Positions 1 through 5,713 of a DNA stretch of 6,770 bases are shown in pieces. The notes beneath the pieces are model-generated. The model saw nothing but the letters and a program-made list of their open reading frames with translations, ran no database searches and had not been told where the DNA came from. The position numbers and the translations under genes were made by a program. The DNA comes from CAYWGR01 sp964458015 (GTDB lineage Bacteria; Planctomycetota; Planctomycetia; Pirellulales; Thermoguttaceae). The stretch spans positions 1 to 6,770 of the forward strand of contig CAYWGR010000236.1 of the NCBI GenBank assembly GCA_964458015.1, given 5' to 3'. The stretch's first letter is position 1. Every line of letters begins with the position of its first letter.

Positions 1-1
1 G

Positions 2-607
2 GCGAGGCAGGACGGGGTGCGGCGAGTGGTCTATGCGGGCTCTCCGGGCCAGAAAGACATCTTGGGAAATGTCATTCGCGGCTGGGCTGCGATGCGGGTG
101 GAAGAAATGCCGGTGGAATTGCATTTGGTAGGGCCGTCGCGTTCCGCGGTCGTTACATGTTTGGGCAAGTATTCGCCGCTTCTAGATCAATTGGGCACTA
201 AGGTCGTCTATCACGGACGAGTGCCTCACCAGATTGCAATCAAGATAGTGCGTGAGGCGGACTTTTCCATCCTTGTTCGCCCTAACGAAAGGTTTGCGCA
301 TGCCGGCTTTTCAACGAAATTAGTAGAAAGCCTTTCCGAAGGTGTTCCCGTTCTTGCAAATCCCACGAGTGACATTGGCGATTATATCCGCGACGGGAAG
401 GAAGGGATCCTATTGGAGAACGAATCTCCTGAAGCTTTTGCAGCCGGCGTGCGAAGAACACTTGCAATGCCCAGGGAGCAGTGGCTTGAGATGCGTATTC
501 ATGCCCGGCGACGGGCTATGGAATGTTTCGACTATCGACGGCATGTGGAACCACTGAAAGTCTTTATGGACTTGGCTATCAACGCAGCAAACCGAACGGA
601 GCATTAA
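2..607 (+). CDS. GT4-type glycosyltransferase, C-terminal half (5' end outside window)
   Basis: This is the C-terminal Rossmann domain of a GT-B fold glycosyltransferase, the half that binds the nucleotide-sugar donor. The frame is open from base 2, so the GTG at 17 is almost certainly internal and the true start lies upstream; about 201 residues are visible. The domain opens with a beta strand ending YAGSPGQKD, has a LHLVGP strand and an HGRVPH segment, then a GFSTKLVESLSEGVPVL block (about 305-361), as in GT4 sugar transferases of polysaccharide loci. The later Glu of the EX7E motif is present (codon 326-328), but the position of the first Glu is Ala (HAGF). It ends with an FDYRRHVEPL helix, normal for a complete C-terminus, and stops at TAA 605-607. 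The next gene begins 8 bases later. The sugar transferred cannot be deduced. The family assignment is solid; the specificity is unknown. Confidence 0.85.
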   Translation, partial: ARQDGVRRVVYAGSPGQKDILGNVIRGWAAMRVEEMPVELHLVGPSRSAVVTCLGKYSPLLDQLGTKVVYHGRVPHQIAIKIVREADFSILVRPNERFAHAGFSTKLVESLSEGVPVLANPTSDIGDYIRDGKEGILLENESPEAFAAGVRRTLAMPREQWLEMRIHARRRAMECFDYRRHVEPLKVFMDLAINAANRTEH

Positions 608-615
608 CCGTTGCC

Positions 616-1212
616 ATGAGGAGGCTTTTCGCAAATTGCCACCTATTAGTCCGTCGAGTATTGCGACGACTCTTGATGTACCTCTATCGTCCGTTGTTTT
701 CTTCCTATGGAAGGAATTACCGCTTTGATCCGTATGGTTCATATTCGTTCAGCAATATCCAAGTGGGCGACGATGTTAATCTTGGTTTGCGGCCGATGCT
801 TATGGCCGCCAAGTCAAAAATCATCATTGGCAGCCATGTGATGTTCGGGCCCGAAGTGATGATCGTAGGCGGTGATCACAACACCTCGGTCGTCGGCATA
901 TTTTTGTGCGATGTTGAGGAGAAACGCCCCGGAGATGATCAAGATGTAATCATCGAGGACGATGTGTGGATTGGAGCAAGGGCAATTATTCTGAAAGGCG
1001 TTACGATTGGTCGTGGTAGCATCGTAGCATCAGGATCCGTTGTCACTAAAAGTGTTGCACCTTATTCCGTGGTTGCCGGCATTCCAGGCCGTGCAATAAA
1101 ACGTCGATGGGATGCCGAAACCATTATTCGCCACGAAGAAATGCTCTATCCACCAGAGAAAAGATTGCGTCGCACGGATTTGATGAAGATGATTACAGAC
1201 GATGCATCTTAA
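616..1212 (+). CDS. Hexapeptide-repeat (left-handed beta-helix) O-acyltransferase
   Basis: The product is a 198-residue enzyme of the NodL/LacA/CatB-like acetyltransferase superfamily, which usually moves an acetyl group from acetyl-CoA to a sugar hydroxyl in the cytoplasm. The basic N-terminal helix is followed by SYGRNYRFDPYG (about 30-41), typical of polysaccharide-locus members. Hexapeptide turns run from about residue 46 to 160 (IQVGDDVNLG, IIIGSHVMFG, VIIEDDVWIG, VTIGRGSIVASGSVV), closing with VVAGIPGRAIKRR. His88 in GGDHN is the likely catalytic base by analogy with the family. I chose ATG 616 because it starts just after the upstream stop, and extending to ATG 523 would put 85 bases over the preceding gene and add a non-family N-terminus. 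A GGAG at 598-601 is rather far from the start (14 bases). Context suggests O-acetylation of the glycan or a precursor; a serine acetyltransferase role is less likely. Confidence 0.88.
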   Translation: MRRLFANCHLLVRRVLRRLLMYLYRPLFSSYGRNYRFDPYGSYSFSNIQVGDDVNLGLRPMLMAAKSKIIIGSHVMFGPEVMIVGGDHNTSVVGIFLCDVEEKRPGDDQDVIIEDDVWIGARAIILKGVTIGRGSIVASGSVVTKSVAPYSVVAGIPGRAIKRRWDAETIIRHEEMLYPPEKRLRRTDLMKMITDDAS

Positions 1213-1234
1213 TTTGTGATCAATGCAACATTAG

Positions 1235-2389
1235 ATGGACAATAGCACCACAAGTAAGCTCAAAGTTCTTGCCGTTACGCCGGTCCCTCCACCGTTTGAT
1301 GGTGGGATTGCGACGTGGACCCATTGCATTTCCAAGGGATTCGAGGATGTTGTCGATCTTGAACTGCTTTTTATTGATACAACAGTCCGTTTTCGTCGTC
1401 CCACGAACGCTGCATTGATTTTTCGATTGACCGGCGGTAGCTATCAGGCAATTTACGACTCATTCCGAACCTATCATTATCTTAAAAAACATCGTCCAGA
1501 TGTCTTGCATCTTTGTACGAGTGCCGGGTTGGCCACAATCAAAGACATTCTGATTCTTCGGATTGCGAAATGTTTGGGTATTTCAAGTGTAATTCACTAT
1601 CATATGGGGCGTCTCCCGAGCATTATCGCTCGTAATGGAATTGATTGGCGATTGACACGTCATGCCATGCTATCGGCTGATGCGGTCGTATTGCTGGATA
1701 GAGAATCTCAAACCTGTGTCGAGCAGGCTGTACCCTCTATTCGATCCACCATACTTCCCAACATGGTAGAGACCGACACCATCGATTCCCTGGGAATTCA
1801 ACCATCGCCTGTATCAACTCCGACCGGCCATCTGAGCATTGTTTACGTAGGTCATGTGATTCCGGCCAAAGGAATCCGTGAATTAGTAACAGCATGTTTA
1901 CAACAACCTCGTACGTCGCTGATTTTAGACATCGTGGGGCCGATCAATCCAAATTACCAAATGGAACTTGAAGAAATTGCCGCAGTGCGAGACGGAGGAA
2001 AATGGCTGCGATTTCATGGAAAGAAAAACCACGATGAAGCAATGCGATTCATTGGACATGCTGACATTTTCGTATTGCCAAGCTATACGGAGGGAATGCC
2101 CAACGTAATCCTAGAGGCGATGAGTTGCGGCCGCGCTATCCTCAGCACAACTGTGGGCGCAATTCCTGAAATGCTAGACATCGGTGGTCCGCAGCAATGC
2201 GGTATTTGTGTGCCACCAAGGAACGTAAACGCATTAACCAACGCTCTTGCCAAATTGATCGATCATCCAGAGGAGCGTTTGGCTTTGGGCCAAATTGCAC
2301 AACAACGGGTTCGAGAGCATTACAGTGTACCTGCAGGTTGTGCTCAACTACTTAATTTATGGAAGTCTGTAAGTCGCAAATCCCCTTAA
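1235..2389 (+). CDS. GT4 (GT-B fold) glycosyltransferase
   Basis: The product is a complete 384-residue glycosyltransferase family 4 protein, a retaining GT-B enzyme expected to add one sugar to a lipid-linked glycan at the inner face of the cytoplasmic membrane. The N-terminal acceptor domain opens with VLAVTPVPPPFDGGIATW (11-28), the glycine-rich loop near the sugar-nucleotide site, and carries DVLHLCTSAGLAT (89-101) and HYHMGR (121-126). A TILPNMVE linker (172-179) leads into the donor domain, which has VYVGHVIPAKGI (203-214) and LDIVGP (231-236). An intact EX7E motif, Glu286 and Glu294 in YTEGMPNVILEAMSCG, binds the donor nucleotide-sugar. Length and domain order are normal. ATG 1235 is the best start, 22 bases after the previous stop; I see no Shine-Dalgarno there. 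Donor and acceptor cannot be assigned. Composition is more A+T-rich than the genes downstream. Confidence 0.92.
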   Translation: MDNSTTSKLKVLAVTPVPPPFDGGIATWTHCISKGFEDVVDLELLFIDTTVRFRRPTNAALIFRLTGGSYQAIYDSFRTYHYLKKHRPDVLHLCTSAGLATIKDILILRIAKCLGISSVIHYHMGRLPSIIARNGIDWRLTRHAMLSADAVVLLDRESQTCVEQAVPSIRSTILPNMVETDTIDSLGIQPSPVSTPTGHLSIVYVGHVIPAKGIRELVTACLQQPRTSLILDIVGPINPNYQMELEEIAAVRDGGKWLRFHGKKNHDEAMRFIGHADIFVLPSYTEGMPNVILEAMSCGRAILSTTVGAIPEMLDIGGPQQCGICVPPRNVNALTNALAKLIDHPEERLALGQIAQQRVREHYSVPAGCAQLLNLWKSVSRKSP

Positions 2390-2414
2390 CCAAATTTGTA
2401 GACGGTGCTTTCTC
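2390..2414. other. 25-base junction with a composition change
   Basis: These 25 bases separate the upstream transferase from the fnlABC cassette. I see no clear -10/-35 pair, terminator hairpin or Shine-Dalgarno. Genes to the left are less G+C-rich (hand counts of 60-base lines: 45 % at 301-360, 52 % at 781-840, 37 % at 1441-1500, 47 % at 1861-1920). Genes to the right are richer (60 % at 2521-2580, 65 % at 3061-3120, 52 % at 4381-4440, 53 % at 5161-5220). The lines were picked by eye, so this is a rough contrast. The spot may be a module boundary. Confidence 0.4.
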
Positions 2415-3434
2415 ATGTTTGACAATCGAGTTCTTCTAGTGACCGGCGGGACCGGGTCGTTCGGCAATGCCGTGATTCGACGTTTTATGAAGACGCAAAT
2501 CCGCGAGATCCGCGTTTTCAGCCGAGACGAAAAGAAACAGGACGACATGCGGCGGGACTACGGCTCCCGAACGCTTTCGTTCTACATAGGCGACGTGCGC
2601 AATCCGGATAGTTTGCGCGACGCCATGGCCGGCGTGGATTATGTGTTTCACGCCGCCGCACTGAAGCAAGTGCCTTCGTGCGAGTTTTATCCCTTGGAAG
2701 CCTTGCGCACGAATTCGCTCGGCACGGAAAACGTGATGAGCGCGGCCGTGGCCAATCATGTGAAACGATTGGTCGTTCTCAGCACGGATAAGGCGGTCTA
2801 CCCGATCAACGCGATGGGTATCTCGAAAGCCATGGCCGAAAAACTGATGGTGGCCAAATCGCGCGTGGCTTGGGGCGCCGGGACAACGCTATGCGGCACC
2901 CGCTACGGCAACGTCATGGCTTCCCGAGGGTCGGTCATTCCGCTGTTTATCAAGCAAATCAAGGAGGGATCACCTCTGACGATCACCGATCCGGCCATGA
3001 CGCGGTTCATGATGTCGATCGATGACGCCGTGGACCTGGTGTTATACGCTTTCCATCATTCGGCGCCCGGCGATGTGTTCGTTCAAAAGGCGCCGGCGGC
3101 CACGATTGAAACTTTGGCGCTGGCCATGAAGAAGGTTTTCAAAGCCGACAATCCCGTTCGCGTGATCGGCACGCGGCACGGCGAGAAACTCTATGAAACG
3201 TTGCTTACTCGCGAGGAAATGCAAAAGGCCGAGGATTGCGGCGGATATTATCGCATTCCGGCGGATACCCGCGACCTGAACTACGAGGCGTTTTTCTCGG
3301 AGGGCACGCCCGCCATCGCAAAACAAGAAGACTATCATTCGCACAACACGCAGCGGCTTGACGTGGATGAAATGGCGGAGATATTGCTCAAGCTGAAGTA
3401 CGTCCAAGACGAATTGGAGGGCTGGCAATCGTGA
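2415..3434 (+). CDS. fnlA: UDP-GlcNAc 4,6-dehydratase (5-epimerizing), FnlA/CapE/WbjB
   Basis: This enzyme takes the first step toward UDP-L-FucNAc. It removes water across C4-C6 of UDP-GlcNAc and inverts C5, giving a UDP-2-acetamido-2,6-dideoxy-L-arabino-4-hexulose. The 339-residue product is an extended short-chain dehydrogenase. It has the Rossmann NAD(P)-binding GGTGSFG at 11-17, DVRNPDSL at 60-67, HAAALKQVP at 79-87, and STDKAVYPINAMGISK at 123-138. The catalytic Asp125-Lys126 pair is present. The usual YxxxK is MxxxK (Met134, Lys138), a trait known in the CapE/WbjB branch and one that separates it from PseB/FlaA1. The C-terminal RHGEKLYETLLTREE (254-268) and YHSHNTQRLD (307-316) also fit this branch. 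ATG 2415 gives the family-typical N-terminus MFDNRVLLVTGG. The gene ends 4 bases into fnlB (overlap GTGA), so the two are probably translationally coupled. Confidence 0.95.
   Translation: MFDNRVLLVTGGTGSFGNAVIRRFMKTQIREIRVFSRDEKKQDDMRRDYGSRTLSFYIGDVRNPDSLRDAMAGVDYVFHAAALKQVPSCEFYPLEALRTNSLGTENVMSAAVANHVKRLVVLSTDKAVYPINAMGISKAMAEKLMVAKSRVAWGAGTTLCGTRYGNVMASRGSVIPLFIKQIKEGSPLTITDPAMTRFMMSIDDAVDLVLYAFHHSAPGDVFVQKAPAATIETLALAMKKVFKADNPVRVIGTRHGEKLYETLLTREEMQKAEDCGGYYRIPADTRDLNYEAFFSEGTPAIAKQEDYHSHNTQRLDVDEMAEILLKLKYVQDELEGWQS
3416..3420 (+). promoter_or_regulatory. Ribosome binding site for fnlB
   Basis: GGAGG lies inside the end of fnlA, 10 bases before the GTG start at 3431. It is the strongest Shine-Dalgarno in the window, and it supports choosing this GTG with its 4-base overlap over a later start. 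Confidence 0.7.
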
Positions 3435-4558
3435 TCGTCCTCATTACCGGCGCTCGCGGGTTCGTCGGCCGCAATCTCGTTCAGACGTTGCGGCGGCGTG
3501 AAGACGTCGAGCTGATCGAATACGATCTTGGTTTCTCGGAACAGCAACTAACCGACGGCCTTTGCCGGGCCGACTTTATTTTCCATCTGGCGGGAGTGAA
3601 TCGTCCGCCGACGCCAGACGATTACGAAGCAGGCAACGCCGGTTTCACCGAGGAGATTTGCCATCGTCTTCACGAGGCCGGCCGTGCGCCGACAATCGTG
3701 CTAGCTTCCTCGATTCAAGCGGAGTTAGATAATCCCTACGGACGGAGCAAGCTGCACGCCGAGGAATGTCTGCGGCGTTTTTCCGACGCCTCGGGCTCGC
3801 GAATCGTGATTTTTCGCTGGACCAATTTGTTCGGCAAGTGGTGCCGGCCGAATTACAACTCCGTGACGGCCACGTTCTGCCATAATGTTACACGAGGAAT
3901 GCCGCTCCAGATTTCCGATCCTGGGCGTGAGTTGGAATTGGCATATGTCGATGACGTGGTTTCGGCATTGACGGCAACGCTGGACGTGAGCAAGCTTGGC
4001 GATTCCGAAAGAGTTGTTTTTTCGCAAGTTGAACCGACCTACCGGGCAACCTTGGGCAAGTTGGCGACAACAATCCAGTCGTTTCGCGATTCACGGACGA
4101 ATCTGACGCTGCCCGACATGAGCGATCGGTTTGTCCGCTGCCTGTATGCAACGTATCTCTCGTATTTGCCGGAAAATGAATTTGCCTATCCTTTGGATAT
4201 CAAGAGCGACAACCGCGGCGAATTAGCCGAGTTCTTGAAATCGCCTCCGTTCGGACAAATATTCGTTTCCCGCACAAAGCCGGGCATCACCCGGGGCAAT
4301 CACTACCACCATACGAAGGTGGAAAAGTTTTTGGTCGTCGAGGGTGAGGCAATCATCCGATTCCGCCACATTGAATCGAACGAAGTTATTTCGTACCATG
4401 TATCCGGCAAGGAATTCCGCGTCGTTGATATTCCGCCGGGGTATACGCACTCGATCGAAAATATCGGAACCAGTGAAATGGTTACATTGTTCTGGGCCGA
4501 CGAAATCTTCGATCCCGCAAATCCTGAAACGTATTTCATGAAGGTGCTGCATGAATAA
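3431..4558 (+). CDS. fnlB: Bifunctional SDR reductase / cupin 3-epimerase, FnlB/CapF/WbjC
   Basis: This is the second enzyme of UDP-L-FucNAc synthesis. In CapF the C-terminal cupin domain inverts C3 of the 4-hexulose and the N-terminal SDR domain then reduces C4 with NADPH, giving UDP-2-acetamido-2,6-dideoxy-L-talose. The 375-residue protein shows both halves. The Rossmann GARGFVG is at 7-13, FHLAGVNRP at 51-59, and the SDR Tyr103/Lys107 pair sits in NPYGRSK, with FRWTNLFGKW at 128-137. From about residue 255 comes the cupin: KPGITRGNHYHH (283-294), KVEKFLVVEGEAIIRFR (296-312) and PPGYTHSIEN (335-344). His291, His293, Glu298 and His340 are the likely metal ligands. Length is close to the family norm (about 370). 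Translation starts at GTG 3431 behind a good Shine-Dalgarno, overlapping fnlA by 4 bases and fnlC by 8, which is a tight co-translated cassette. No active-site loss is visible. Confidence 0.95.
   Translation: MIVLITGARGFVGRNLVQTLRRREDVELIEYDLGFSEQQLTDGLCRADFIFHLAGVNRPPTPDDYEAGNAGFTEEICHRLHEAGRAPTIVLASSIQAELDNPYGRSKLHAEECLRRFSDASGSRIVIFRWTNLFGKWCRPNYNSVTATFCHNVTRGMPLQISDPGRELELAYVDDVVSALTATLDVSKLGDSERVVFSQVEPTYRATLGKLATTIQSFRDSRTNLTLPDMSDRFVRCLYATYLSYLPENEFAYPLDIKSDNRGELAEFLKSPPFGQIFVSRTKPGITRGNHYHHTKVEKFLVVEGEAIIRFRHIESNEVISYHVSGKEFRVVDIPPGYTHSIENIGTSEMVTLFWADEIFDPANPETYFMKVLHE
4541..4546 (+). promoter_or_regulatory. Probable ribosome binding site for fnlC
   Basis: AAGGTG sits 4 bases before ATG 4551, inside the last codons of fnlB. 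It is a partial, closely spaced Shine-Dalgarno. Coupling to ribosomes finishing fnlB probably matters as much. Confidence 0.45.
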
Positions 4559-5678
4559 GCTCAAAGTGATGACGGTGGTTGGCACTCGGCCCGAGATAAT
4601 CCGTCTGTCGCGGGTTATGGCGGCATTGGATCGCGAATGCGACCATACCTTGGTCCATACCGGCCAGAACTACGATTACGAGCTGAATGAGATATTTTTC
4701 CAAGACCTTGGCATCCGCAAGCCGGACTATTTTCTGGCGGCAGCCGGCGCCAATGCCGCCGAAACGATCGGTCAGGTGATCGCCAAATCGGACGCCGTGA
4801 TGGAGAAAGTCGCACCACAAGCGTTTCTGGTCTTGGGCGATACGAATAGTTGCCTGGCAGCGTTGACGGCTAAACGCCGCAAAATTCCGGTCTTCCACAT
4901 GGAGGCAGGCAACCGATGCTTCGACCAACGCGTACCCGAGGAAATCAATCGCAAGATCGTCGATCACACGAGCGACATCAACATGCCGTACAGCGATATT
5001 TCGCGTGAGTACCTATTGCGCGAAGGATTGCCGCCGGATCGGGTGATCAAGACTGGCAGCCCCATGTTCGAGGTTCTGGCCTACTACCGCCCGAAAATCG
5101 AGCAATCAGACGTTCTGAAACGGCTGCAATTAAAACAGAACGACTATTTCGTCGTCAGCGCGCATCGCGAAGAGAACATAGATTCGCCCGCTCAATTCGC
5201 CAAGCTGGTTGAACTGCTCAATGGATTGGCCGAAAAATATCAGAAGCGGGTAATTGTTTCAACGCATCCTCGCACCCGCAAGCGGATCGACCGGGATAAG
5301 GCGGTGATCGATGCACGCGTCGAACTGATGAAGCCGTTGGGTTTTTGCGACTATAACTCTCTGCAAATCAACGCATCGGCCGTGCTTTCCGACAGCTGCA
5401 CGATCAGCGAGGAATCGTCGATTTTAAACTTTCCAGCGCTCAATATCCGCGAGGCTCACGAACGGCCCGAAGGCATGGAAGAGGCGGCCGTGATGATGAC
5501 GAGCCTGGAGTTCGAGAATGTCGAGCGCGGGCTGGCCGTGTTGGCCTCGCAAAAACGCGGCGATGAACGAACCTTGCAACTTGTTGCCGACTACGGCATG
5601 GCCAACGTGTCCGAGAAGGTCGTGCGCATTATTTTAAGCTATACCGACTATGTCAATCGAGTTGTGTGGCGGAAGTAG
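4551..5678 (+). CDS. fnlC: UDP-N-acetyl-L-talosamine-type 2-epimerase, FnlC/CapG/WbjD
   Basis: This is the last step to UDP-L-FucNAc: inversion at C2 of the talo-configured intermediate left by FnlB. The 375-residue cytoplasmic protein is a homologue of the UDP-GlcNAc 2-epimerase WecB, with a GT-B-like fold. It has VVGTRPEIIRLS (9-20), HTGQNYDYELNEIFF (36-50), GDTNS (96-100), HMEAGNRCFDQRVPEEINR (116-134), SAHREENI (203-210), STHPRTRKR (237-245), and a DSCTISEESS block at 281-290. Asp97, Glu118, Glu130/131 and His205 line up with the catalytic acids and His of WecB. The NRCFDQRVPEEINRKIVDH stretch and GDTNS in place of GDTxT favour FnlC/CapG over WecB, as does the position directly after fnlA-fnlB. 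The start at ATG 4551 overlaps fnlB by 8 bases. The gene ends at TAG 5676-5678, 35 bases before the next start. Confidence 0.94.
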   Translation: MNKLKVMTVVGTRPEIIRLSRVMAALDRECDHTLVHTGQNYDYELNEIFFQDLGIRKPDYFLAAAGANAAETIGQVIAKSDAVMEKVAPQAFLVLGDTNSCLAALTAKRRKIPVFHMEAGNRCFDQRVPEEINRKIVDHTSDINMPYSDISREYLLREGLPPDRVIKTGSPMFEVLAYYRPKIEQSDVLKRLQLKQNDYFVVSAHREENIDSPAQFAKLVELLNGLAEKYQKRVIVSTHPRTRKRIDRDKAVIDARVELMKPLGFCDYNSLQINASAVLSDSCTISEESSILNFPALNIREAHERPEGMEEAAVMMTSLEFENVERGLAVLASQKRGDERTLQLVADYGMANVSEKVVRIILSYTDYVNRVVWRK

Positions 5679-5713
5679 CAGCAGGGAGCGGTGCTTCGGC
5701 TAAAACAGTTAAG

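Noticed and set aside
523..615. N-terminal extension of the acyltransferase to ATG 523
   Set aside because: It would overlap the preceding transferase gene by 85 bases, and the added residues look like an out-of-frame reading of that gene; ATG 616 gives a family-like N-terminus.
2329..2338. Perfect 10-base palindrome ACCTGCAGGT
   Set aside because: It lies inside the coding sequence of the GT4 gene with no extended arms or partner copy; a palindrome this short occurs by chance.
4536..4967. 143-codon open frame on the - strand
   Set aside because: It is antisense to fnlC, whose conserved catalytic motifs are in the + frame; no separate support.
4551..5678. Reading the third cassette gene as an ordinary UDP-GlcNAc 2-epimerase (WecB)
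   Set aside because: The HMEAGNRCFDQRVPEE block and the position after fnlA-fnlB match FnlC/CapG better than WecB, which usually has an EAGLRT-type motif.
5679..5713. Possible terminator or TTCG-loop hairpin between fnlC and the next gene
   Set aside because: The TTCG at 5695-5698 is closed by only two base pairs before a T-T mismatch, and no T-run follows; it is not a convincing terminator.
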